A DNA stretch of 37,945 bases from a virus: positions 1-37,945 of IMG/VR virus record IMGVR_UViG_3300033150_000421. One strand, given 5' to 3'. The translations under genes and the position numbers were made by a program. Positions 1 through 5,383 of this stretch are shown here, piece by piece. Every line of letters begins with the position of its first letter. The stretch's first letter is position 1. The notes under the pieces were generated by a model. The model made no database searches. It was not told the origin of the DNA and worked only from the letters and a program-made list of their open reading frames with translations.

Positions 1-114
1 GTGCGTTTGAGCATAGTCTATCAACCACAAGAGAATTGAAATAGTCTTAGAAGCACCTGTACCACCAGCCACTCCTCTTATTCGTTTGTTTAGTTTAAGA
101 ATTTTCTTTGTTCC
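1..114. repeat. Terminal direct repeat, left copy
   Basis: These 114 bases are identical to the last 114 bases of the window (37832-37945). The repeat lies inside the large terminase coding sequence, and the reading frame runs through the join without a break. It is therefore best read as the overlap of a circular assembly, giving about 37,831 unique bases, rather than as a packaged terminal repeat. A physical terminal repeat inside terL would be unusual. Confidence 0.95.
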
Positions 115-132
115 TGTTGTCTGTATGTACAT
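1..132 (-). CDS. terL: Terminase large subunit, N-terminal part (wraps around the window end)
   Basis: Start of the terminase large subunit gene. The ATG at 130-132 is preceded by a G-rich Shine-Dalgarno-like run (forward strand cccccc near 141-147). The peptide begins MYIQTTGTKKILKLNK and leads into the Walker A motif GGTGASKT. The codon at 112-114 equals the one at 37943-37945, so the rest of the protein is read from the other end of the window. The start overlaps the 3' end of terS by 38 bases in another frame. Joined length is 389 residues, rather short for the family. Confidence 0.85.
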   Translation of the reverse strand, partial: MYIQTTGTKKILKLNKRIRGVAGGTGASKTISILLWLIDYAQTH

Positions 133-529
133 TGGTAGTAACCCCCCCTAGTATTGGTTGTACGTTTACTTGAACTGCGGTTATGTTTTTATTGTTTAAC
201 TTTCCTTTTAACTTTAATAACGTTTCCCAGTACTTATGCCTTACACCATAATCCGGAACTTCAACGAAGTTATCTCCCGTGCCATGTATTTTCTTCGCCT
301 TAGTCATTCCTTCTGTACCGACATTAAGAAGTGCAATATCAGTTAATCCCATTTCATCCATAAGTTCTGAGAATGCAAGTTTTTGTAAGTTTTCAGACCC
401 TATCGTTCCAGCACTCTCCCTATCCTTACAATCATATACTTGCATAGCGGCTTCAGTAGCGTTTCCTGTTTCAATATACTTCTTGATCCACTTTCTTTGT
501 TTGATTGTTAGTTTGTTTCCTTTTGCCAT
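95..529 (-). CDS. terS: Terminase small subunit
   Basis: 144 residues, the usual size for a small terminase subunit, which recognises phage DNA and hands it to the large subunit. The N-terminus (KLTIKQRKWIKKYIETGN, then ATEAA) has the helix-turn-helix look of Terminase_2-type proteins. The position directly ahead of terL, with a 38-base overlap, supports the call. The start is fixed by a good Shine-Dalgarno AAGGAG six bases before the ATG. It lies downstream of the boxA-containing leader 530-672 and is the first gene of the late block. Confidence 0.85.
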   Translation of the reverse strand: MAKGNKLTIKQRKWIKKYIETGNATEAAMQVYDCKDRESAGTIGSENLQKLAFSELMDEMGLTDIALLNVGTEGMTKAKKIHGTGDNFVEVPDYGVRHKYWETLLKLKGKLNNKNITAVQVNVQPILGGVTTNVHTDNRNKENS

Positions 530-551
530 TATAATCTCCTTAATAGGCAGA

Positions 552-585
552 GCCTCTTGTATCCAACCAACAAGTATTCAGAGGC
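552..585 (-). promoter_or_regulatory. Hairpin downstream of the second boxA-like site
   Basis: Inverted repeat GCCTCT / AGAGGC, with additional inner pairing CTTGT / ACAAG around the loop TGGTTGGAT. There is no U-tract after it, so it is not a simple terminator. It follows the boxA-like sequence at 592-603 by a few bases, the order boxA then hairpin seen in lambdoid nut sites. Function as a boxB-like element is inference. Confidence 0.5.
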
Positions 586-591
586 AAGGAA

Positions 592-603
592 TGTTAAAGA
601 CAA
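592..603 (-). promoter_or_regulatory. Second boxA-like sequence
   Basis: Minus-strand TTGTCTTTAACA matches the enterobacterial boxA consensus TGCTCTTTAACA at 10 of 12 positions. It lies between the stronger boxA at 662-672 and the hairpin at 552-585 in the untranslated leader of terS. Confidence 0.45.
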
Positions 604-661
604 AACAGTATAGTCCGAAGATAATATAGTTTCCCGATTGGTTGCTTCCTCTTTTTCTGCC

Positions 662-672
662 TGTTAAAGAGC
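662..672 (-). promoter_or_regulatory. boxA-like antitermination sequence
   Basis: Minus-strand GCTCTTTAACA equals 11 consecutive bases of the rRNA-operon boxA consensus TGCTCTTTAACA, the binding site of NusB/S10. It starts directly after the stop codon of the 44-residue basic protein and precedes terS and the late genes. Position and strand fit a processive-antitermination leader. The function is inferred from the motif only. Confidence 0.55.
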
Positions 673-807
673 TTATTTTCTTCTTCTTGATTGACTTGCT
701 TTTATTGCTCTTCCTTGTCTTGCCGCTTTTGCTCTTGCACCTTTACCACGATATATCTTTCCGCGAGTTCCCCATCTATATCCACCTTTTACTTTGCGTA
801 CTGGCAT
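673..807 (-). CDS. Small Arg/Lys-rich protein of unknown function
   Basis: 44 residues, strongly basic (MPVRKVKGGYRWGTRGK at the start, RRRK at the end). The pattern GYRWG, GK-Y, QGRAIKAS resembles a small protein seen in many phages, of unknown function. It probably binds nucleic acid or a nucleoprotein. The ATG has a Shine-Dalgarno GGAAGTG and overlaps the stop of the upstream nuclease gene. Its stop codon is immediately followed by a boxA-like sequence. Being small, Arg-rich and next to boxA it recalls lambda N-type antiterminators, but that link is only a guess. Confidence 0.7.
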   Translation of the reverse strand: MPVRKVKGGYRWGTRGKIYRGKGARAKAARQGRAIKASQSRRRK

Positions 808-1185
808 TTAATCACTTCCTTTCTTTTCTTTTTTATTATAACACTCCTCTTTATATTCTTTTAATTCTAACAAAAGATTTATCCAGTCGTAAATATCCAT
901 CACTGCTAAAATTGGTCTGTAATTGCTTGTTATCATTAAAACCGGTGGTTTCATTGAACTGCTTTCACTCTTAGCCTGTTCCCAAAACTTCCATATTCTT
1001 ATCTTTTCTTGGTTTTTCGCTTCAATGGAAAATGGTAATTTCGTATATATATCACTTTTCCACGCCCACTGAGCACCACTTTGAAAAGAGGGTCGTGCCT
1101 TTGGATCTAATCCATAATGTCGTAAAAGAGATGCTATTTTTCTTTCTAGTCTTTTACCTTTTTGTCGTTTTCCAGATGCTTTCAT
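808..1185 (-). CDS. PD-(D/E)XK nuclease, Holliday-junction-resolvase-like
   Basis: 125 residues. Visible nuclease signature: a basic N-terminal helix with Glu14 (GKRLERKIA), then SGAQWAWKSDI with Asp45, then FSIEAKNQ giving Glu55-x-Lys57. This D...E-x-K arrangement is that of small resolvase-type enzymes (Hjc/RecU-like fold). A likely role is resolving branched replication or recombination intermediates before packaging, consistent with its place just upstream of the terminase genes. The exact family is not certain. Its ATG overlaps the stop of the preceding membrane protein gene (ATGA). Confidence 0.65.
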   Translation of the reverse strand: MKASGKRQKGKRLERKIASLLRHYGLDPKARPSFQSGAQWAWKSDIYTKLPFSIEAKNQEKIRIWKFWEQAKSESSSMKPPVLMITSNYRPILAVMDIYDWINLLLELKEYKEECYNKKEKKGSD

Positions 1186-1337
1186 TTTTCGTTTCTTAAA
1201 TCACTTATAGTCAAACCTAGAATTAGTCCAGCATATAACAATCCAAAAAAGAATGTTGCAAAATCACTTACATCAAATACGTAAGGGATAGTAACTATTG
1301 TCCAAACCAATAATATCCACCTTAGTGTTTTCTTCAT
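1182..1337 (-). CDS. 51-residue two-TM membrane protein
   Basis: Small gene with a clear Shine-Dalgarno (GGGGGTGATTTAC before the ATG). The protein has two hydrophobic segments, about residues 6-20 (LRWILLVWTIVTIPYV region) and 28-45 (ATFFFGLLYAGLILGL region), separated by an acidic turn, with a charged C-terminus LRNEK. Size and topology would suit a small holin or a membrane regulator, but nothing identifies it. It overlaps the next gene by four bases (ATGA), so the two are translationally coupled. Confidence 0.65.
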   Translation of the reverse strand: MKKTLRWILLVWTIVTIPYVFDVSDFATFFFGLLYAGLILGLTISDLRNEK

Positions 1338-1342
1338 GTAAA

Positions 1343-1429
1343 TCACCCCCTAACTAATAAACCAACCACACCAATAAATGTAGCGATTTGTAAAGCTATA
1401 ATTCCATTTGTCATTATAAAGTTATACAT
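1343..1429 (-). CDS. 28-residue single-TM microprotein
   Basis: MYNFIMTNGIIALQIATFIG followed by VVGLLVRG. It is almost entirely one hydrophobic segment (about residues 9-26). A Shine-Dalgarno-like GGTGATAATTT precedes the ATG, and the stop TGA lies within the Shine-Dalgarno of the next small membrane protein, so translation is probably coupled. Function unknown. The evidence is signal spacing and hydrophobicity only. Confidence 0.5.
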   Translation of the reverse strand: MYNFIMTNGIIALQIATFIGVVGLLVRG

Positions 1430-1435
1430 AAATTA

Positions 1436-1798
1436 TCACCTCCCCATTTCTTTAATTGTTCTAATTGCTTGATTTATTGCCTCGTTTAAAAAGACTCTAA
1501 ATATACCACTTTCTTCAGTACCCTTAGCTAAATCTTTATCAGCTTGAGAAATTGGCATTTTCATCTTCTCTAATTTCTCTATTATCTCTTTCTTTTGTTC
1601 TGCTAGTTCTTTAGGTAATACTTGATATATCACTCTCCACATCAAATCTTTAATCCTCTCTGGGTTACGAAAATAAATTAGTTGTCCATATTTATCTTCA
1701 GTTATCCAGCCCCACTTAACATGAACTTTATATGTTCTATTAACAATCTTATTTATTCTTTTTTCTTGTTTTTTGTTCAATGTATTTTTTTTAGTCAT
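1436..1798 (-). CDS. Hypothetical protein, ELA-x-Q/R-K/R-E motif family
   Basis: 120 residues, charged and helical, not recognised. It begins MTKKNTLNKKQEKRINK and contains LPKELAEQKKEIIEKLEKM near the middle. That resembles LADELARQREEI in the protein at 6314-6517 and LANELARERKRI in 2948-3280, so these three may be distant paralogues. No Shine-Dalgarno is visible at the chosen ATG. The A-rich start context is shared with other early genes. A hairpin lies upstream at 1833-1852. Confidence 0.6.
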   Translation of the reverse strand: MTKKNTLNKKQEKRINKIVNRTYKVHVKWGWITEDKYGQLIYFRNPERIKDLMWRVIYQVLPKELAEQKKEIIEKLEKMKMPISQADKDLAKGTEESGIFRVFLNEAINQAIRTIKEMGR

Positions 1799-1832
1799 GG
1801 TAAATTTATTATCAATAAAAATATTTTACTCT

Positions 1833-1852
1833 CCCCAACCTCATGGCTGGGG
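1833..1852 (-). terminator. Hairpin between small early genes, possible terminator
   Basis: RNA from the minus strand folds CCCCAGCC-AUGA-GGUUGGGG, eight base pairs with one G-U. A T-rich stretch (ATATTTTTATT) begins about ten bases later rather than immediately, so it is a weak or atypical terminator. It separates the gene ending at 1861 from the one starting at 1798. Confidence 0.5.
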
Positions 1853-1860
1853 ACAAAAAA

Positions 1861-2202
1861 CTATTTCTGTTCTTTTGGTAGTGGATGCTTCCACGGAAAC
1901 ATGTCAGTTATAGAATGTAGATTAACCCAAGCATCACCAACGGGTTCTACTTCATTCAAATTACCATCCTTGATAGCGTTCATAAACCTTCCTGAATCTG
2001 CTATCCAAGCACAATCTTTTAATTGAAGAAAGTTTGCCACTCTCTTAACCACCTTGCCTGTTAAGTGATATGTTACGGTTCTAATAAACAGCTTTTTTCC
2101 AATTAAATCATCCAGGTTATCAACTTCCACAACTTCATCATCACCTAGTTGGTTTTTAATTTTTTCGTATGTTTCTTCACTTATTTCTATTGTTCTACTC
2201 AT
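1861..2202 (-). CDS. Conserved phage protein of unknown function
   Basis: 113 residues from the ATG at 2200-2202, which has the Shine-Dalgarno AGGGGG about ten bases upstream; an in-frame GTG at 2211 is less likely. The segment FIRTVTYHLTGKVV, then CAWIADSGRFMNAIKDG, NEVEPVGDAWVN and the ending WKHPLPKEQK match a pattern I associate with uncharacterised proteins of metagenomic phages, sometimes encoded near structural genes. No catalytic motif is visible. It sits after a cluster of overlapping microprotein genes. Confidence 0.7.
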   Translation of the reverse strand: MSRTIEISEETYEKIKNQLGDDEVVEVDNLDDLIGKKLFIRTVTYHLTGKVVKRVANFLQLKDCAWIADSGRFMNAIKDGNLNEVEPVGDAWVNLHSITDMFPWKHPLPKEQK

Positions 2203-2214
2203 ATTTATCACCCC

Positions 2215-2292
2215 CTACCTAGACCCAGCCCAAGACCAAGACCTAGACCCAGACCACCAAAGTGTGTTTACATTATATAATTGTATATTCAT
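2215..2292 (-). CDS. 25-residue Trp/Ser/Arg repeat microprotein
   Basis: The peptide MNIQLYNVNTLWW continues with SGSRSWSWAGSR. The DNA of the second half is a hexamer-like repeat (GGTCTGGGTCTAGGTCTTGG...). The ATG overlaps the stop of the 28-residue membrane protein (GAATGA), and the stop lies next to the Shine-Dalgarno of the following gene, which is how a coupled microgene would be placed. In another frame the same repeat encodes alternating Gly-Leu, so low complexity may account for the open frame. Function unknown. Confidence 0.4.
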   Translation of the reverse strand: MNIQLYNVNTLWWSGSRSWSWAGSR

Positions 2293-2375
2293 TCTAATCC
2301 GTTTATTAACATAAAAATATATAGTCCTATTGCCAACATTAAACCAAGTATAAAGTTTCTTTTAAGATGTTTCAT
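2289..2375 (-). CDS. 28-residue single-TM microprotein
   Basis: MKHLKRNFILGLMLAIGLYI followed by FMLINGLE: a basic N-terminus and then one continuous hydrophobic segment, about residues 8-24, as in a small inner-membrane peptide or a signal anchor. The start lies inside the end of the upstream gene (2362-2526) and the stop overlaps the next start. No Shine-Dalgarno is visible; the context CAAAATGAAA matches the A-rich starts of neighbouring early genes. Confidence 0.5.
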   Translation of the reverse strand: MKHLKRNFILGLMLAIGLYIFMLINGLE

Positions 2376-2526
2376 TTTGGTTTTCTGATAGAACAATATC
2401 CCCAAATTTTATAGTTTTCATATTTTTTCTATATTTGGATTTAACCACACATCCTAATATTTCAGCAGTTTTTTTAATTTCTTCAAATTCTTTTTTACTA
2501 AGCCAAGTTTTCTCTTTCTTTTTCAT
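2362..2526 (-). CDS. 54-residue charged hypothetical protein
   Basis: Begins MKKKEKTWLSKKEFEEIKKT, then AEILGCVVKSKYRKN, and ends SENQNETS. Lys/Glu-rich and probably helical in its first half; not recognised. Its start uses the exact 13-base context AACTAAAATGAAA that also precedes the genes starting at 2686, 2946, 3280 and 5207. The upstream stop is eight bases before the ATG. It overlaps the next microprotein gene by 14 bases. Confidence 0.6.
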   Translation of the reverse strand: MKKKEKTWLSKKEFEEIKKTAEILGCVVKSKYRKNMKTIKFGDIVLSENQNETS

Positions 2527-2533
2527 TTTAGTT

Positions 2534-2686
2534 TTATTTGACTATAAATACACCCTTAATAACCTCCCCATATTTCCAGAACATTAACTTCATTAACAAA
2601 TATTTCCATTTTGGATATGTTATTTGTCTGTATCCATGATATATATACGTTTCAGCGTTAAGAATTAATGTTCTTTTCTTTTTCAT
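2534..2686 (-). CDS. 50-residue basic hypothetical protein
   Basis: MKKKRTLILNAETYIYHGYR, then QITYPKWKYLLMKLMFWKYGEV in two stretches, ending IKGVFIVK. Rich in Lys and aromatic residues. No known motif. It starts in the conserved AACTAAAATGAAA context and overlaps the stop of the upstream gene (AAATGA), so translation is likely coupled. Confidence 0.6.
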   Translation of the reverse strand: MKKKRTLILNAETYIYHGYRQITYPKWKYLLMKLMFWKYGEVIKGVFIVK

Positions 2687-2946
2687 TTTAGTTCTGGTTT
2701 ATAACTAAACCTAATATCATAATCTACTAATGCCTTTTTTAATTGTTCAAATTTACTAGCCAGTGCTTCATTTGAAACACCCTCATCTTTTGAAAGTTTG
2801 GCAAGTAAAGCCACACCTTCTATTGCTATAAATAAAGAATCCCAAGCTGAATAATCACTCGCTATAATCGTTTTACTATTCTTCTTACTCATATCTAGTG
2901 TGATAATAATTTGGTTTATTCCTTTATCGTTTATTTTCTTTTTCAT
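2683..2946 (-). CDS. Hypothetical protein, 87 residues
   Basis: Not recognised. The N-terminal half has alternating hydrophobics (NQIIITLDMSKK, KTIIASDYSAWD), followed by a hydrophobic helix SLFIAIEGVALLAKL near residues 38-52 and a charged helix ALASKFEQLKKALVDYD. It could be a small two-layer alpha/beta protein. It begins in the AACTAAAATGAAA context, with the upstream stop TAA inside that context, and its own stop overlaps the next ATG. Confidence 0.6.
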   Translation of the reverse strand: MKKKINDKGINQIIITLDMSKKNSKTIIASDYSAWDSLFIAIEGVALLAKLSKDEGVSNEALASKFEQLKKALVDYDIRFSYKPELK

Positions 2947-2947
2947 T

Positions 2948-3280
2948 TTAGTTGTTTAATTGCTTATCAAAGAAATCTAATATTTTCTCTAGTAAATCTT
3001 CCATATCATAGGCTATACTCCTTAACCACCTTATCTCTGGTTTATTATGGTCGTTGCAAAACTCGTAGATAAACTCTCTCCTTATTCTCTTTCTCTCTCT
3101 TGCTAGTTCATTGGCTAAATATTGTTTAGTTTCTTTATCAAATTTTTCACTATAAATTAACCATTTCTTATATTCTGGTGAAGGAACTTTCATAATTATA
3201 CCAATTAAAATATCTAATTTCTCAACGATTTGTTTCTCAAACCTTTTCTCTACTTCTTTATTTAATTTATTTTGTTTCAT
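2948..3280 (-). CDS. Helical hypothetical protein, ELAR motif family
   Basis: 110 residues from the ATG at 3278-3280, chosen because it sits in the exact AACTAAAATGAAA context; an upstream in-frame ATG lies within the lysozyme-like gene. The sequence is charged and helical: NKEVEKRFEKQIVEK, then KQYLANELARERKRIRREF, then LLEKILDFFDKQLNN. The ELARERKRI segment parallels LADELARQREEI in the protein at 6314-6517. Function unknown. Confidence 0.65.
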   Translation of the reverse strand: MKQNKLNKEVEKRFEKQIVEKLDILIGIIMKVPSPEYKKWLIYSEKFDKETKQYLANELARERKRIRREFIYEFCNDHNKPEIRWLRSIAYDMEDLLEKILDFFDKQLNN

Positions 3281-3285
3281 TTTAG

Positions 3286-3771
3286 TTATATTCCCATACA
3301 ACGTCCTGCAGTCCATCTAATAAATGTTCTATTGTCATTTTCAAACATTCTAAACGCATAATCCGTGTTCGTTTTCCAGTCAAATGCTTGCTCATCTGTA
3401 AGAGGATGATATTTATCGTTAATCTGAAATATACCCCTATCCCTTGAACCATCACGATTAACATTTACCGCTTTAGGATTTAGTCTTGGATTTTCTCCAC
3501 CGCATTTATCATTTCCTTTTAAGAGTAAAAATGCTTTGTCTGCGTCATCTTCAAACTTTACTTTTATATATTCTTCTATTGTGTAATCCTTCTTTATTTC
3601 TTCAATCTGAGGCTCTGGGGTGGGTTCTAAGGTGGGTTTAGGTGTTTGTAGTACTTCCATAGCTCTTGTATCTGGAATATCTTTTCCATTTTTAATATCA
3701 AAACCAACAAAGGCTACAAAGAGTAAAAAGGCTATTATGTAAATTAGTTCTTGTTTTAATTTATCATTCAT
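3286..3771 (-). CDS. Membrane-anchored lytic transglycosylase / lysozyme-like protein
   Basis: 161 residues. Domains in order: a membrane or signal anchor at about 9-23 (LIYIIAFLLFVAFVG), a Pro/Glu-rich linker about 40-60, and a C-terminal lysozyme-like domain about 65-161. The domain shows KCGGENPRLNPKAVNVN with candidate catalytic Glu93, then DGSRDRGIFQIND and HPLTDEQAFDWKTN, the usual order in SLT/lysozyme-superfamily proteins. It would cleave peptidoglycan on the outer face of the membrane. It lies in the early block, far from the lysis genes at 10.3-11.8 kb. The ATG at 3769-3771 is chosen because the hydrophobic anchor follows it. No Shine-Dalgarno is seen. Confidence 0.75.
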   Translation of the reverse strand: MNDKLKQELIYIIAFLLFVAFVGFDIKNGKDIPDTRAMEVLQTPKPTLEPTPEPQIEEIKKDYTIEEYIKVKFEDDADKAFLLLKGNDKCGGENPRLNPKAVNVNRDGSRDRGIFQINDKYHPLTDEQAFDWKTNTDYAFRMFENDNRTFIRWTAGRCMGI

Positions 3772-3784
3772 ATTTTTATATTGC

Positions 3785-3840
3785 TTAGAAAGCTGGCTCG
3801 GCTTTAGAGCATTACACCCCAAGTCCAGCCAGCGTTCTAA
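3785..3840. repeat. Long inverted repeat upstream of the lysozyme-like gene
   Basis: Arms 3785-3798 (ttagaaagctggct) and 3827-3840 (agccagcgttctaa) pair at 13 of 14 positions, with a 28-base loop. The structure overlaps the stop codon of the upstream zinc-finger gene and ends 14 bases before the ATG at 3771. There is no U-tract, so a simple terminator is unlikely. An mRNA processing or translational control site, or an operator, are possible. Confidence 0.7.
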
Positions 3841-4139
3841 ACAGCCCAAACTGGTGGATGATCCCGATTTGAGCAGAAATACCCCTTCCAAGGTTTACCG
3901 GCTTTGCTTACACCTTGCCTTGCTGTCATTGGTTGCTTACAAATTGGACAAGGAATAGTTTTGTTTGGATCGAATGTTATTTTTGGTTTCTTTCCTTTAA
4001 CTGGAATAAATCCTTTCTTTTCAAACCATGCTAACCTAACATCATGGCCTTCTACTAATTCAGTAGCCTTCTTAGCAGAGGTTACATAGTCTATTAAGTT
4101 TCCGTCTTTGTCTTGTAAATGGTATATAAATGATTTCAT
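3837..4139 (-). CDS. Zinc-finger protein of unknown function
   Basis: 100 residues. The start is at the ATG 4137-4139, overlapping the upstream stop (TCATGA). The N-terminal half (SFIYHLQDKDGNLIDYVTSA, then WFEKKGFIPVKG) is followed by a C-terminal zinc-ribbon-like part: CPICKQPMTARQG, then GYFCSNRDHPP, with Cys, Cys, Cys and His as possible ligands. Topoisomerase-type C4 fingers look similar. DNA or RNA binding is plausible. It is one of at least five zinc-binding small proteins in the early block. Confidence 0.65.
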   Translation of the reverse strand: MKSFIYHLQDKDGNLIDYVTSAKKATELVEGHDVRLAWFEKKGFIPVKGKKPKITFDPNKTIPCPICKQPMTARQGVSKAGKPWKGYFCSNRDHPPVWAV

Positions 4140-4435
4140 GATAGTTTTTCCGTACACTTTGGACAAACGTATCCATTTAATAATCTTTTGTAATCCTTTT
4201 TGTGTAAAATTCCTAAATAATGAGTTTCACCGCAATATATACATTTTCCAATTACTCCTATACCAGAATACCACTTTGTATCGTATCCATCTTTTACAGC
4301 CTCATTAAATAGTTTCTTTGATTTAAAAGTGAAATACATACCCAATCTACCAATGTGATGATTTCTGTCCGGATATTTCTTGTTAAAATGATCCACCATC
4401 TCTTTTTTGTTTTTAAAGTTATATAATGATTTCAT
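4136..4435 (-). CDS. Zinc-ribbon hypothetical protein
   Basis: 99 residues. Two CxxC knuckles in the C-terminal half, CIYCGETHYLG and CPKCTEKLS, form a probable zinc ribbon. The N-terminal half (YNFKNKKEMVDHFNKKYPDR and onward) is charged. The start overlaps the upstream stop (CTATGA) and its own stop overlaps the next ATG. Function unknown; a small nucleic-acid-binding or accessory factor is the usual interpretation. Confidence 0.65.
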   Translation of the reverse strand: MKSLYNFKNKKEMVDHFNKKYPDRNHHIGRLGMYFTFKSKKLFNEAVKDGYDTKWYSGIGVIGKCIYCGETHYLGILHKKDYKRLLNGYVCPKCTEKLS

Positions 4436-4638
4436 AGTATTTTGGTTTTAAAATAACAAGGCCCGCAAAGATCCATTTCTTCATTTTTCTCCCAAGGCTT
4501 TCTTACTAGCCATTTTGTCCATATTTTTACTCCACATTTTTTACAATAAGTTATATCCTTTTCGTGAATACCATACCAAGGACTCATTTTGTTTTTTAAG
4601 TCTTTAGCCTTTGATGTTCTGGTGTAGTGTTTTCTCAT
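4432..4638 (-). CDS. Small zinc-binding protein
   Basis: 68 residues from the ATG at 4636-4638, in the start context AATTAAAATGA, overlapping the stop of the upstream gene. An ATG at 4686 in the same frame is internal to that gene. Two CxxC pairs, YCKKCGVKI and LCGPCYFK, are spaced to bind one zinc. The segment WLVRKPWEKNEEMD lies between them. Function unknown. Confidence 0.65.
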   Translation of the reverse strand: MRKHYTRTSKAKDLKNKMSPWYGIHEKDITYCKKCGVKIWTKWLVRKPWEKNEEMDLCGPCYFKTKIL

Positions 4639-5207
4639 TTTAATTGTTGTAATACCCTCAAGTTCTTCAGGTGTCTTTTCATCCACTTATCTAATTTCTT
4701 GGCTACAGACCAAGCTGCAGACCTAGCAGACTCATCTACAAACCAAGCAGCAGACCAAGCAGCAGACCAAGCAGACCAGGCAGCAGACTCAGCAGCAGAC
4801 ATATTCTTCTTTGTTGGGTTGTTTACCCACCTTCTTGCAGCTTGTATTGCTTGTCTTGGTCTTTTATCGTTGGGGTGTTTCTTTTCAAAGTTCTTCAAGA
4901 CAAGACTAGCAGCATAAATTGAAAATAAAACGCTATCCCTTTTTGTCCATCTCCAGCTCTTTATAATTCTCATTTTTTCCCAAACTTCTTTATCATCTTC
5001 AATAATGCTTTTACCATCCACCTCAACCTTGGCTAGTATTGGACCCTGCACATAATTGAAAGCCTGATAAATACCTTTTGAACAGTGAAACCCCGATTGG
5101 CACATGTCAAGACCACCATCGTGTGTGTACCATTTACCAACCTTCCATTTCATATCACCATGCTTTGATTTATAGCCTGTTTTTAGAAATTTATATCTTG
5201 TTTTCAT
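4635..5207 (-). CDS. Phage protein with GFHCS domain and Ala/Trp repeat tail (DUF7666-like)
   Basis: 190 residues. The N-terminal domain (about 1-125) has GGLDMCQSGFHCSKG, then YVQGPILAKVEVDGK and MRIIKSWRW. This pattern recurs in phage proteins of the DUF7666 type, whose function is not known to me. Residues about 137-168 are a repeat of SAAESAAWSAWSAAWSAAW type, encoded by imperfect copies of gcagaccaagca. Such Ala-rich tails vary in repeat number between relatives. It begins in the AACTAAAATGAAA context and ends overlapping the next ATG. Confidence 0.7.
   Translation of the reverse strand: MKTRYKFLKTGYKSKHGDMKWKVGKWYTHDGGLDMCQSGFHCSKGIYQAFNYVQGPILAKVEVDGKSIIEDDKEVWEKMRIIKSWRWTKRDSVLFSIYAASLVLKNFEKKHPNDKRPRQAIQAARRWVNNPTKKNMSAAESAAWSAWSAAWSAAWFVDESARSAAWSVAKKLDKWMKRHLKNLRVLQQLK
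4698..4800. repeat. Imperfect 12-15 bp tandem repeats within coding sequence
   Basis: The forward strand shows repeated gcagaccaagca and gcagaccaagcagcagacc units. They encode the SAAWSA-type tail of the 190-residue protein. Copy-number changes in multiples of three bases would preserve the frame. Confidence 0.7.
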
Positions 5208-5383
5208 TTTAGTTTAGTAAAATCTTCATTTCCAATGGTATCAATTTTCCCCAAAAACTTCCCCGCCTCTGTATAAATGTAATAAACAATTCTCAATACG
5301 CTATCTTTTGTTCCATTTCCTTCAACAACCTTAACAATAATTCCTTTTTCTAGTCCATTAAAACGAGTGGTCTCTTTTTTCAT
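5204..5383 (-). CDS. 59-residue hypothetical protein, likely small beta-barrel
   Basis: MKKETTRFNGLEKGIIVKVV, then EGNGTKDSVLRIVYYIYTEA and GKFLGKIDTIGNEDFTKLK. Alternating hydrophobics give an OB- or SH3-like look, but no family is recognised. The ATG overlaps the stop of the upstream gene (AAAAAATGA) and the stop TGA overlaps the next ATG, so it fits the coupled row of early genes. Confidence 0.6.
   Translation of the reverse strand: MKKETTRFNGLEKGIIVKVVEGNGTKDSVLRIVYYIYTEAGKFLGKIDTIGNEDFTKLK

Noticed and set aside
530-672. Possible tRNA in the leader ahead of terS
   Set aside because: No T-loop GTTCRA pattern, no anticodon arm and no CCA end; the hairpin and boxA-like sequences explain the structure better.
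1833-1852. Transposon end hairpin of IS200/IS605 type
   Set aside because: No transposase gene and no matching second end in the window.
3785-3840. tRNA-like fold because of a seven-base acceptor-like stem
   Set aside because: The enclosed segment is only 28 bases, too short for the D, anticodon and T arms.
4698-4800. CRISPR array or diversity-generating template from short repeats
   Set aside because: Units are 12-15 bases, translated in frame and without regular unique spacers; no reverse transcriptase or cas gene is present.
4108-5000. Plus-strand open frames over the zinc-finger and Ala-repeat genes, for example a product with AADQAADQADQAADS
   Set aside because: The repeat DNA is open in several frames. 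Four-base overlaps and zinc motifs support the minus-strand genes.
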